51,742 nucleotides of DNA from Acidimicrobiales bacterium (lineage in GTDB: Bacteria; Actinomycetota; Acidimicrobiia; Acidimicrobiales; MedAcidi-G1), in contig JAAZXY010000011.1 in NCBI GenBank assembly GCA_014239855.1, positions 1 through 51,742 of the forward strand, in the 5' to 3' direction. Shown here piece after piece: positions 17,835 to 25,680 of this stretch (the stretch's first letter is position 1; each line of letters opens with the position of its first letter). The notes beneath the pieces were generated by a model. The model saw only the letters and a list, made by a program, of their open reading frames with translations. It ran no database searches and was not told where the DNA came from. Made by a program: the position numbers and the translations under genes.

Positions 17835-18914
17835 ATGGACGCACTCCTGTCACCTGGACGATTCGGCGACATCGAGGTGCCCAACCGGGTCGTCATGGCG
17901 CCCATGACCCGGTCGCGGGCCACCGTCGCCGGCGACGCCACCGAGCTCATGGCCGCCCACTACGGCGCCCGGGCCACCGCCGGACTGATCGTCACCGAGG
18001 GGATCGCCCCCAGCGAGGTGGGCAAGGGCTACTGCCGCACCCCGGTGCTCGACGGTCCCCAACGCCTCGACGGATGGCGGAGGGTCACCGACGCCGTCCA
18101 CGCCGGCGGTGGCCGGATCGTGGCCCAGGCCATGCACTGCGGCCGGGTGGCCCATGCGGCCAACAAGGCGCCCGGTGTCGAGACGGTGGCCCCGTCGGCC
18201 ATCCGGGCCGAGGGGGACATGTACACCGACGCCGAGGGAATGCAGCCCTTCGACGATCCGCGTGCGTTGACCACCGACGAGGTCCGGTCGGTGGTCGACG
18301 AGTACCGCCGCTTCGCCGCTCTGGCCATGGACGCCGGCTTCGACGGGGTGGAGGTTCACGGCACCAGCGGCTACCTGCCGGCCCAGTTCCTGTGCACGGG
18401 AACCAACCTTCGGACCGACACCTACGGAGGCACCGTCGAGGGCCGGATCCGGTTCCCGGTGGAGGTCCTCGAGGCGGTGGCCGGCGAGATCGGGGCCGGA
18501 CGGACCGGGCTGCGGATCTGTCCCGGCAACCCGTTCAACGATCTGGTCGACGAACGTCCCGGGGACGTCGAGGAGACCTTCCGGGCCCTGCTCACGGCCA
18601 TCCGACCCCTCGGGCTGGCCTGGCTGCACGTCATCCGGCGGCACGAGGGGACGCCCGGCCTGGTGCTGGACAATCTGGCCATGGCCCGCGAACTCCACGA
18701 CGGGATGCTCATCGCCAACGACTCCTACGACGGGTCGTCGGCCGATGCGGCGATCGCCGCGGGGGAGTGCGGCGCCGTGTCGTTCGCCCGCCACTTCCTG
18801 GCCAACCCGGACCTGGTGGACCGTTTCGGGGCCGGCACCGCGCTGGAGCGTTTCGATGCCCGGACCCTCTACACGCCCGGCCCGGAGGGCTACACGGTGA
18901 ACCTCGCCCGGTAA
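17835..18914 (+). CDS. Old Yellow Enzyme family NADH:flavin oxidoreductase
   Basis: A 359-aa FMN TIM-barrel ene-reductase. N-terminal VPNRVVMAPMTRSRA and internal YGGTVEGRIRFPVEVLEAV are diagnostic. The substrate-binding pair is H175-x-x-S178 followed by Y180 in EVHGTSGYLPAQFL. In characterised relatives the second position is Asn or His, so Ser is unusual. The enzyme should reduce activated C=C bonds of enones or nitro compounds using NAD(P)H. It is followed 49 bp later by a MarR gene on the same strand, with a putative operator in between. Confidence 0.92.
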   Translation: MDALLSPGRFGDIEVPNRVVMAPMTRSRATVAGDATELMAAHYGARATAGLIVTEGIAPSEVGKGYCRTPVLDGPQRLDGWRRVTDAVHAGGGRIVAQAMHCGRVAHAANKAPGVETVAPSAIRAEGDMYTDAEGMQPFDDPRALTTDEVRSVVDEYRRFAALAMDAGFDGVEVHGTSGYLPAQFLCTGTNLRTDTYGGTVEGRIRFPVEVLEAVAGEIGAGRTGLRICPGNPFNDLVDERPGDVEETFRALLTAIRPLGLAWLHVIRRHEGTPGLVLDNLAMARELHDGMLIANDSYDGSSADAAIAAGECGAVSFARHFLANPDLVDRFGAGTALERFDARTLYTPGPEGYTVNLAR

Positions 18915-18927
18915 CCACCGGAGAAAC

Positions 18928-18956
18928 CTTGCCACCAAGATAAATGAGCCCTAGGG
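18928..18956 (+). promoter_or_regulatory. Candidate promoter/operator in front of the marR gene
   Basis: The 49-bp gap before the MarR gene contains CTTGCCACCAAG (18928-18939), whose CTTG and CAAG arms are inverted. An AT-rich GATAAAT follows and could serve as a -10 element. The palindrome CCCTAGGG lies at 18949-18956. Autoregulated MarR genes usually carry an inverted-repeat operator over the promoter, which suits this placement. No repeat of the motif was found elsewhere in the window, so this is a candidate only. Confidence 0.35.
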
Positions 18957-18963
18957 TGGGGGT

Positions 18964-19482
18964 ATGGATGCAGCGACCCTCGGCCTTCTCCTGACCCGCC
19001 TGGGACGTCTCAACGAGCAGTTCCTGGCCGAGCACCACCGCCGCCACGACACCACGCCCGCCGAGGCGGCCGTCCTGATGATGCTGGCCAACACCCCCGA
19101 CGAGGCGGTCAGCCCGACGGTCATCGCCGACTGGATCGTCCAGACCTCCGGCGGACTCACCGCCACCCTCCGGCGCCTCGAGGACCGGGGCTGGATCGAG
19201 CGCCGACCCGACCCCGATGACGGTCGCGGACGCCTGGTCGCCCTCACCGCCGACGGGCGGGCCAGCCACGACGAGGTGTTCGCCGACCTGATCGACCGCT
19301 ACCGCCTGGTGTTCACCGACGTCGACACCGATGCCGGCCTGGACGCCGTCCGTGACCTCATGCGCGGCTTCGAACGCCTCACCGGCGCCACGTCCAGCGC
19401 CTGGTGGTCGCATCGCGACGGTGCGGCCACCACTTCCGCCCTCGACCCTGATCTGGCCACGACCCCCGGGAGATCCCGATGA
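18964..19482 (+). CDS. MarR family transcriptional regulator
   Basis: A 172-aa winged-helix regulator. The sequence TTPAEAAVLMMLANTPDEAV, then SPTVIADWIVQTSGGLTATL (recognition helix region) and RRLEDRGWIERRPDPDDGRG (wing), follows the MarR layout exactly. The stop overlaps the ATG of a TauD dioxygenase gene (ATGA), which in turn overlaps a 524-aa unknown gene. It most likely controls this three-gene operon in response to a ligand related to the dioxygenase substrate. Confidence 0.93.
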   Translation: MDAATLGLLLTRLGRLNEQFLAEHHRRHDTTPAEAAVLMMLANTPDEAVSPTVIADWIVQTSGGLTATLRRLEDRGWIERRPDPDDGRGRLVALTADGRASHDEVFADLIDRYRLVFTDVDTDAGLDAVRDLMRGFERLTGATSSAWWSHRDGAATTSALDPDLATTPGRSR

Positions 19483-20315
19483 CCCTGACCGACCATTCCG
19501 TCCTGAACCTCCGACCCGTCTCCGGCCGTATCGGCGTCGAGGTGCTCGACCCCGACCTCGACCTCCTGGTGGGTGACGACGCCGCCCGGGCCGATCTCCA
19601 CCGGGCACTCCTTGACCACCACGTGGTCGTCCTGCGGGGCCTCCACCCCACGCCGGAGCAGCACATCGCCCTGGCCTCGGCGTTCGGTGAACCGATCATC
19701 CCCGAGGACCACCTTCCCAAGCATCCCGACCATCCGCTGGTCTGCCGGTTCGACAGCGGCGTGGGCTACAAGGCCGACAAGTGGCACACCGACGGCACGT
19801 TCCGTGACGTCGTCCCCAGCGTGGCCGTCCTGACCATGCGGACCTCGCCGGCCGCCGGTGGCGACACCGTGTGGGCCAACTGCTGTGCGGCCTACGAGGA
19901 CCTCTCCAACGGCATGAAGCGCCTCCTCGACGGGCGCAAGGCCCTCCACGACCAGGGCCCGGACGCCAAGGCCGTGCATCCGGTGGTGGTGGCCCACCCC
20001 GACACCGGACGGCCCATCCTGTTCGTCAACGACATCTTCGCCCGGGGGATCATGAACCTGCCCCCCGAGGAGAGCAACGCCATCCTGCCGTTCCTGGTCC
20101 GCCACGTGAGTCGACCCGAGTTCACCTTCCGGCATTCGTGGGCCGAGGGTGACGTCGTCGTGTGGGACAACCGCAGCACCCAGCACTACGCCCTCTTCGA
20201 CTTCGAGGGCCAGCGGGTCGTCGAACGGGTGCACGTGGCCGGCGGCCCCATGGAGGCCCACCGGATCGACCCCGACACGTCCACCGCTGAGACGGCGACG
20301 GACGGCCCCTGGTGA
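19479..20315 (+). CDS. TauD/TfdA family 2-oxoglutarate-dependent dioxygenase
   Basis: A 278-aa protein. The iron-binding H-x-D is in KWHTDGTFRDVVPSVAVL and the distal His in WDNRSTQHYALFDFEGQR; an Arg follows for 2-oxoglutarate. The family couples 2-oxoglutarate decarboxylation to hydroxylation, typically of sulfonates, sulfate esters or phenoxyacids. Overlaps of 4 bp on both sides (MarR upstream, unknown downstream, the latter as GTGA) make translational coupling very likely. The substrate is unknown. Confidence 0.93.
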   Translation: MTLTDHSVLNLRPVSGRIGVEVLDPDLDLLVGDDAARADLHRALLDHHVVVLRGLHPTPEQHIALASAFGEPIIPEDHLPKHPDHPLVCRFDSGVGYKADKWHTDGTFRDVVPSVAVLTMRTSPAAGGDTVWANCCAAYEDLSNGMKRLLDGRKALHDQGPDAKAVHPVVVAHPDTGRPILFVNDIFARGIMNLPPEESNAILPFLVRHVSRPEFTFRHSWAEGDVVVWDNRSTQHYALFDFEGQRVVERVHVAGGPMEAHRIDPDTSTAETATDGPW

Positions 20316-21886
20316 GCGTCGGCTACCACAACCCGTTTCTGGCCGACAGCGAGAACCCGATCGCCCACGGGCGGTGCGACCAGCAGGACTGCACCGAGCT
20401 GGAAGGGGGCCTGCCGTCCGGAGGTTCCGCTGGCCAACTGCTCCACGAGACGGGCCGCCAGTTCACGTGGCTGGGACCCGGTCACTTCGGTGGACTGTTC
20501 TCGGGCCTGTACCCCGACGGGAGGCGAACCATCTGGAGCAACGGACGCGAATGCATCGCCAAGCTCGACCACGACACCCTGGAGGTCCTGGCCCGGTTCG
20601 ACCTCTCCCACGAACGTCCCGACGAGCCGACCAGCAGCAAGGCCGACTGGGAAGCCGGTGTGGCCGGCCTCGATGACCTGGAGGGCGACGAGGCGGTGAT
20701 GCACGCCGCCGACCTGGCAGCCCGCTTCATGACCGGTCTGGACGGCGTCTACGCCCTGCTGGACCACGAGCACACCCTGTTCCTGGGGCGCAAGACGGGG
20801 GCGGTGGCCTACGCCGAGGTGGACCCCACCGACCGGCACTCGGCCATTGTCGAGAAGGCCCGCTGGGAGAAGCCCCCGGAGGTCGAGGGCTTCTTCGTGG
20901 GGGTCAACATGACGCCCGACGGCCGCCTCGTGCTGTCCACCGACCACGGATGGCTGGTCAGCCTGGCCCGGGACTTCTCCGACTACGTGGCCGTCCAGAT
21001 TCCCGGCGCGGCCGAGGACGCGGCGGAGCACTGCGCCCGCATGGAGGCTGAGCGGGGCAACACCGGCTACGGCTGGGTCCGGACCAGCCTCTGCTGCGAC
21101 GACGCCGGCGGCGTCTACATCAGTTCGGTCGACCACTCCCACAAGGCCATCTGGACGGGTGACCGTTTCTCGTTCGACGAGGCCGACGGGGCGTGGAGCG
21201 CCGAGTACCGCAACGGCACCGGCCGGGGATCGGGCACCACGCCGTCGCTCATGGGCTTCGGTCCCGACGAGGACCGCTTCCTGGTCATCGGCGACGGTGA
21301 TGACGTCGTCAACATCACGCTGCTGTGGCGCGACGAGATTCCCGACGACTGGGAGCAGCTGCCCGGTGCCCCCTCGCGGCGCATCGCCGGCCTGGGGCCG
21401 GCCCACATGGGCGACCCGACCCGGACCGAGATCCAGACCGAGCAGTCGATCACCGTGGCCGGCTACGGCGCCATGACGGTCAACAACGAGCCCGGCACCC
21501 GTCCCGACTGGCTGCCGGCCCGGGGCGCCCGCCTTCTGTGCTTCTTCCTCGGCCACCAGGAGCGGTTCACGCCGTTCGGGATGCACAAGTACCGGTGGAA
21601 CCCGGACACCCGGGAGTTCCGGGAGGACTGGGTCACCACCGAGGTGAGCTCGCCCAACTCGGTGCCCTACGTCAGCCAGGGATCCGACACCGTCTACACG
21701 TGCGGGACCCGCGGCGGGAAGTGGACCGTCGAGGCCGTGAACTGGTCGACCGGCGAGTCCCGTGGCCACTGGGTGCTCGGCGATTCCCGGTTCAACACCC
21801 TCGGCGGGGGCGTGCACCTCGACGGTGAGGGTCGGGTCATCTTCGGCAACATCTTCGGCAAGACCCGGATCCTGGATACCCCCTGA
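20312..21886 (+). CDS. Conserved hypothetical protein, 524 aa, propeller-like repeats
   Basis: Not recognised. The GTG start overlaps the TauD stop (GTGA). The sequence has several short beta-rich units reminiscent of a six- or seven-bladed propeller: PDGRRTIWSNGRECIAKLD, PDGRLVLSTDHGWLVSLARD, DDAGGVYISSVDHSHKAIW, DEDRFLVIGDGDDVVNITLL and DGEGRVIFGNIFGK. There is no signal peptide and no transmembrane segment. Two Cys occur as SLCCDD. The gene is clearly real: its long frame follows codon usage and it is coupled to the dioxygenase. A function in binding or converting the TauD substrate is speculative. Confidence 0.85.
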   Translation: MSVGYHNPFLADSENPIAHGRCDQQDCTELEGGLPSGGSAGQLLHETGRQFTWLGPGHFGGLFSGLYPDGRRTIWSNGRECIAKLDHDTLEVLARFDLSHERPDEPTSSKADWEAGVAGLDDLEGDEAVMHAADLAARFMTGLDGVYALLDHEHTLFLGRKTGAVAYAEVDPTDRHSAIVEKARWEKPPEVEGFFVGVNMTPDGRLVLSTDHGWLVSLARDFSDYVAVQIPGAAEDAAEHCARMEAERGNTGYGWVRTSLCCDDAGGVYISSVDHSHKAIWTGDRFSFDEADGAWSAEYRNGTGRGSGTTPSLMGFGPDEDRFLVIGDGDDVVNITLLWRDEIPDDWEQLPGAPSRRIAGLGPAHMGDPTRTEIQTEQSITVAGYGAMTVNNEPGTRPDWLPARGARLLCFFLGHQERFTPFGMHKYRWNPDTREFREDWVTTEVSSPNSVPYVSQGSDTVYTCGTRGGKWTVEAVNWSTGESRGHWVLGDSRFNTLGGGVHLDGEGRVIFGNIFGKTRILDTP

Positions 21887-21889
21887 ACC

Positions 21890-21910
21890 GACTCCCGGGA
21901 TTCCCGGGTC
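21890..21910 (+). terminator. Possible hairpin after the MarR-TauD operon
   Basis: Just past the stop at 21886, CCCGGG at 21894-21899 and CCCGGG at 21903-21908 can pair across a three-base loop, flanked by GAC and GTC. No T-tract follows, as is common in high-GC actinobacteria. It could be a weak intrinsic terminator or chance. Confidence 0.3.
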
Positions 21911-21951
21911 AGCGGACCGCGTTCGGTGGCCGGAGCGGCTACAACGGGGGC

Positions 21952-23520
21952 ATGGCAGGAATCCCCGATACCCGCCGCGACCGGCGAGGCGAGGCGCTGG
22001 ACGTACTCGACGGCGGCACGTTCGACGCCATTGTCGTGGGTGGCGGCATCAACGGCGCCGTCTCGGCGCTCGCCCTGTCGGCCCACGGGCTGCGCGTCGC
22101 CCTCGTGGAGCGGAACGACTTCGCCTCGGGCACCAGCCAGGAGTCGTCGTGCATGGTGTGGGGCGGCTTCAAGTACCTCGAGAGCCGCGACCTGAAGCTG
22201 GTGGCCGGGCTGTGCGACTCGCGCAACCGTCTGGCCCGGGCCTTCCCGACCCGGCTGGCCGAGACCCGGTTCCTGGCCGCCATGGACCGGGGGGCGCCCT
22301 TTCCGCCGTGGTTCGCCGCCCTCGGTGCCGTGGCCTACTGGGGCCTCGGTCGACTGGCCACCCAGCCGCCCCGTCATCGTTCGTCGGCCACCATCGAACG
22401 CTTGGAGCCGTCGGTCGACACGTCGCTGGTGCGTGGCGGCATCGAGTACTCCGACTACCTGCTGGTCGACAACGACGCCCGCTTCGTGTCCGAGATGGCC
22501 ATCGGGTCGACCCGTCACGGAGCCGCCATTGCCAACCGGGTCGAGGTGGTGGGCGCCGAACCGGGCGTCGACGGCTGGCGACTCTCGCTGGTCGACCGCG
22601 TGTCGGGCCGGGCGCTGGAGGCTTCGGCGCCGCTGGTTGTGAACGCTGCCGGTCCGAACGTGCCGGTGGTGGGCGATCTGGTCGGGGCGACCACCGACCA
22701 CCGGCTGGTGTTCTCCAAGGGCATCCACCTCGTGGTGCCCCGCATCACCGACTCGGGTCGGATCCTGGCCTTCTTCGACGACGACGAGCGGTTGTTCTAC
22801 GTGCTGCCCATGGGGGAGCGGTCGGTCATCGGCACCACCGACACGCCGGTGGATGACCCGGAGGTGGCGGTCACCGCCGAGGATCGGGCCTTCGTGCTGG
22901 AACAGATCAACGCCCGCATCGACCGGGTGACGCCCCTGAGCGAAGCCGACGTGATCGCCGAACGGTGCGGGGTGCGGGCCCTCGTGGTGCCCCCCGGCGG
23001 CTCGGGTGAGGGCCGCGACTGGACCGAACTGTCTCGTGAACATGCCGTGGAGGTGGATCGCACGCTCGGCGTGGTGTCAGTCCTGGGCGGCAAGTTGTCG
23101 GACTGCCTCAACGTGGGCGAGGAGGTCGTCGAGGCGGCAGCGGCCTGCGGGCTGGTCGGCAGAAGGCCGGTGCGGCGCTGGTACGGCGAACCGGGGCGCA
23201 CGGCCCGACGGCGTTACGACGAGCGGTCCGCCGCACTGGCCCTGGATCCGGTGGTGGCTGCCCACCTGTGGCGCCGCCAGGGCATGCGGGCCTTCCCGGC
23301 GCTCGACCTGATGGACGCCGACCGGTCCATGGGTGAACCGATGGGGGGCCTGGTGCCCATGACCGAAGCCGAGGTGCGGGTCATGGCCGACCACGAATGG
23401 ATCGTCGAAGCCGACGACTTCCTGCGGCGGCGGACCATGCTCGCCCAGGTCGAACGCGCCGAGGATCTGGCCGCCGACCCATCGGTGACACGGGCCATGG
23501 AGCTCCTCGGCCTGTCCTGA
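21952..23520 (+). CDS. GlpD-like FAD-dependent glycerol-3-phosphate dehydrogenase family protein
   Basis: A 522-aa flavoprotein. The N-terminal FDAIVVGGGINGAVSALAL, followed by VALVERNDFASGTSQ, is the FAD-binding start of the DAO/GlpD family. MGERSVIGTTDTPVDDPE and GKLSDCLNVGEEVVEAA match the C-terminal GlpD pattern. The segment after the Thr-Ser reads ESSCMVWGGFKYLESR, where classical GlpD has a Lys-Leu-(Ile/Val)-His before GG. This is therefore a divergent member, and its substrate may not be glycerol 3-phosphate. It lies 65 bp after the unknown 524-aa gene and 152 bp before the tandem paralogue array. Confidence 0.8.
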   Translation: MAGIPDTRRDRRGEALDVLDGGTFDAIVVGGGINGAVSALALSAHGLRVALVERNDFASGTSQESSCMVWGGFKYLESRDLKLVAGLCDSRNRLARAFPTRLAETRFLAAMDRGAPFPPWFAALGAVAYWGLGRLATQPPRHRSSATIERLEPSVDTSLVRGGIEYSDYLLVDNDARFVSEMAIGSTRHGAAIANRVEVVGAEPGVDGWRLSLVDRVSGRALEASAPLVVNAAGPNVPVVGDLVGATTDHRLVFSKGIHLVVPRITDSGRILAFFDDDERLFYVLPMGERSVIGTTDTPVDDPEVAVTAEDRAFVLEQINARIDRVTPLSEADVIAERCGVRALVVPPGGSGEGRDWTELSREHAVEVDRTLGVVSVLGGKLSDCLNVGEEVVEAAAACGLVGRRPVRRWYGEPGRTARRRYDERSAALALDPVVAAHLWRRQGMRAFPALDLMDADRSMGEPMGGLVPMTEAEVRVMADHEWIVEADDFLRRRTMLAQVERAEDLAADPSVTRAMELLGLS

Positions 23521-23537
23521 CCGGCCGCTCGGCCGAC

Positions 23538-23598
23538 GTTGGCATTTCCTTGGGACATCACCCCCACCCTTGACCCCCCCCTATCTCAATGAGATGGT
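23538..23598 (+). promoter_or_regulatory. Shared upstream element/promoter of paralogue 1
   Basis: GTTGGCATTTCCTTGGGA begins at 23538, then TTGACC at 23570-23575, a C run and GATGGT at 23593-23598 (17-bp spacer). The same blocks with identical spacing occur upstream of paralogue 5 at 26386-26446. The TTGACC/GATGGT pair could be a -35/-10 promoter, and the 18-bp upstream block an activator site. Conservation against otherwise diverged flanks supports function or a recent block duplication. Confidence 0.55.
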
Positions 23599-23672
23599 GG
23601 ATCATCCGCACCGATTGGCGGGGCGGAAAGACAGGCGGATCCCTGGCGGATCCGGCGGAAGGGCGGGTCCGG

Positions 23673-24308
23673 ATGAAGCTCTGGAATCGTTTGATGGTCA
23701 TCGGTACCTCGGGGGGCGGGGCGGCGGCCGCAGTGCCGGCCATGGTGGGTGCCGTCGAGCACTTCAATGCGAACACCGACTACGACTTCGCGCTCTGGCA
23801 GGGCCTCCTCGGCGGACCGGTGGGGTCGTGTGCCGTGTCCACACGGTTCGAGTCCTACGGCGAGTACACGGCCGCCATGCAGGAGATGAACGCACGTCCG
23901 GAAACCCTGGCCGCGGTCGGCTCGGTCACCGAGGCCCTGGCCGGTGGGCCGGAGGACAGCGTCTGGAACATCATCCATGCGGCGGGTGACACATCCGAGG
24001 TGCCGAACACGGTGGCCAACGTCATCAATCGCTTCGACATGGAGCAGATGCCCGCGGCGGTGGCCCAGGCCATCGACTTCGCCGACTTCACCCACGACCT
24101 GACCGGCACCCCGGCGACGGTGTGCACCAGCATCTGGGGGACGGGACCCACGGTGCGGATCATCTGGGGCTACTCGTCGGTCAGCGACTTCGAGCAGCAG
24201 ACCGAGTCGGCCATGGCCTCGCCCGCCTTCGCCGAGAAGGTGGCCGCCAACGCTGGTGGACCACGTCCGACCGAGAGCCAGACCGGCGTGGCCACGCGCA
24301 TCGCCTGA
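23673..24308 (+). CDS. Tandem paralogue family copy 1 (unknown ~210-aa protein)
   Basis: Function not recognised. The ATG at 23673 is chosen because its MKLWNR aligns with MYLWNR in the sister genes, and GAAGGGCGGG precedes it. The 211-aa protein splits into two similar halves. The first has AVEHFNANTDYDFALWQGLL, then a glycine loop, then FESYGEYTAAMQEM, ending VWNIIHAAGD. The second repeats with ATVCTSIWGTGPTVRI, then WGYSSVSDFEQQ, ending VATRIA. The beta-alpha-beta pattern suggests fused ferredoxin-like (dimeric alpha/beta barrel) domains; this is inference. It is first of five paralogues. FALWQGLLG-x-PVG is shared specifically with copy 5. No signal peptide. Confidence 0.85.
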   Translation: MKLWNRLMVIGTSGGGAAAAVPAMVGAVEHFNANTDYDFALWQGLLGGPVGSCAVSTRFESYGEYTAAMQEMNARPETLAAVGSVTEALAGGPEDSVWNIIHAAGDTSEVPNTVANVINRFDMEQMPAAVAQAIDFADFTHDLTGTPATVCTSIWGTGPTVRIIWGYSSVSDFEQQTESAMASPAFAEKVAANAGGPRPTESQTGVATRIA

Positions 24309-24337
24309 CCGACAGAACCACCGAAAGGAAGCAGCAC

Positions 24338-24967
24338 ATGTACCTGTGGAATCGACTGATGGAGCCGAACCCGGCGAGGTTCGCCGACGCGGGGCCGGCC
24401 ATGGCCGACGCCGTCAACCACGTCAACGAGGTGTCCGCCTACCAGTTCAACCTGTGGGCCGTGGTCCTGGGTCGGGCGGGCTTCGGCGTTTCGGCCCTCT
24501 GCCCCGACTTCGGCCCCTTCTCCGATGAGATGGCGGCCCGGGGCATGGAGGACGACGTCTTCCGGGACAAGGTGAATGCCGTGGGAGCGTGTATGCACGG
24601 CGTTCCCGAGGACTCGCTCTGGCAGGTCGTCCACTCGGTGGGCGACTGGCCCGGCCCGCCGGCGGTGATCGCCAACGCCATCTGGCGTCCGATCCAGGGC
24701 AGCAACCTGCTCGACAACGTTGCGTGGGCCATGGAGATGACCAGTTACGTCGGTGAGGCGTTCGGGGCGCGGAGCGTGGTGTGCACCGGCGGACCGGGAA
24801 CCGCCCTGTCGGTCCGTGTCTACAACGGGTACGACTCGGTGGCCGACTGGCAGGAGCGAACCGCCGCGGTAGCAGCGGACGCCGGATGGCAGGACCGGAT
24901 GCAGGCCGTGACGGCAATCGCCGACGGCTCGACGCTTGACACCGGCCTGATCCGACGAATCGTCTGA
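24338..24967 (+). CDS. Tandem paralogue family copy 2 (unknown ~209-aa protein)
   Basis: Function not recognised. Start ATG at 24338 with AAAGGAAG 7 bases upstream; an upstream open frame would run into copy 1. Family landmarks: MYLWNR at the start, AVNHVNEVSAYQFNLWAVVL, CPDFGPFSDEMAARGMED, then GVPEDSLWQVVHSVGD closing the first half, YNGYDSVADWQERT in the second half, and LIRRIV at the end. Copies 2 and 3 share the DFG-x-FSDEMA-x-RGMED block, so they are mutually close. It lies 29 bp after copy 1, so the two are co-transcribed. Confidence 0.85.
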   Translation: MYLWNRLMEPNPARFADAGPAMADAVNHVNEVSAYQFNLWAVVLGRAGFGVSALCPDFGPFSDEMAARGMEDDVFRDKVNAVGACMHGVPEDSLWQVVHSVGDWPGPPAVIANAIWRPIQGSNLLDNVAWAMEMTSYVGEAFGARSVVCTGGPGTALSVRVYNGYDSVADWQERTAAVAADAGWQDRMQAVTAIADGSTLDTGLIRRIV

Positions 24968-25000
24968 TCAACAGCACCAACCAGAGAAGGGAAACCAGAC

Positions 25001-25633
25001 ATTTACCTGTGGAACCGAGAGATGTTCCTGTCTCCATCGCACCTCAACGAAGGGGTCGCTGGGCTGGTGGATGCGGTGACGCACGTGAACAGCGTGTCGG
25101 ACTACGAGTTCCGGGTGTGGGCGACGGTCCTCGGTACTTTCGGACGGGTGGGTGTCGGCTCGACCTGTGAGGACTTCGGAGCCTTCAGCGACGAGATGGC
25201 CACCCGGGGCATGGAGGACGAGGTCTTCCGTGCGAAGGTCGACGCGGTCGGGCAGTCAATGGCCGGCAATCCCGAGGATTCGGTCTGGAACATCCTCCAC
25301 ACCACCGGTGACGCCTACGAGGTCCAGCCGGTGATCGCCATCATCGACAACCGACTGGAGGTCGACCAGATGCCCGGGGCGGTGATGGGCAGCATCGACA
25401 TGGCCGACTACCTCAACGGCCTGACCGGTACCGCCGTCACGGTCGCCGTCAGCCAGTGGGGGACCGGTCCGTCGGTCCGGATGATGTTCGGCTACGACTC
25501 GGTGGGCCAGGTGCAGGAGCGCACCGCGGTGGCCACGGCCGACCCCGGCTTCATGGAGCGCGCCAAGGCCTTCCAGAACGACGTCGGTCGATCCATCGAG
25601 AGCCGGTCCTCGGTTCTCCGACGTATCGCCTGA
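25001..25633 (+). CDS. Tandem paralogue family copy 3, apparent ATT start
   Basis: Function not recognised. Homology to the sister genes begins at codon ATT (25001): ATT-TAC-CTG-TGG-AAC-CGA corresponds to ATG-TAC-CTG-TGG-AAC-CGA in copies 2 and 4. A purine-rich AGAGAAGGGA lies 8-17 bases upstream. Either ATT initiates (known but rare) or translation starts at the ATG at 25022, dropping seven conserved residues. The rest is intact at about 210 aa: HVNSVSDYEFRVW, CEDFGAFSDEMATRGMED, NPEDSVWNILHTTGD, SQWGTGPSVRMMFGYDSV, VLRRIA. The spacing from copy 2 is 33 bp. Confidence 0.78.
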   Translation: MYLWNREMFLSPSHLNEGVAGLVDAVTHVNSVSDYEFRVWATVLGTFGRVGVGSTCEDFGAFSDEMATRGMEDEVFRAKVDAVGQSMAGNPEDSVWNILHTTGDAYEVQPVIAIIDNRLEVDQMPGAVMGSIDMADYLNGLTGTAVTVAVSQWGTGPSVRMMFGYDSVGQVQERTAVATADPGFMERAKAFQNDVGRSIESRSSVLRRIA

Positions 25634-25634
25634 C

Positions 25635-25663
25635 CAACAGTCCCTGGAAAATCAACAGTCCCT
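25635..25663 (+). repeat. Short direct repeat between paralogues 3 and 4
   Basis: CAACAGTCCCT occurs at 25635-25645 and again at 25653-25663, just after the copy 3 stop and before the ribosome-binding site of copy 4 (AGAGAAGGAG). It is probably a small duplication within the spacer. A related CAACAG also opens the spacer between copies 2 and 3. Confidence 0.6.
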
Positions 25664-25680
25664 AGAGAAGGAGAGAAGAG

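Noticed and set aside
20186-21817. A 543-aa open frame on the minus strand
   Set aside because: It is antisense to the TauD and 524-aa genes, whose coding frame and overlaps are far better supported.
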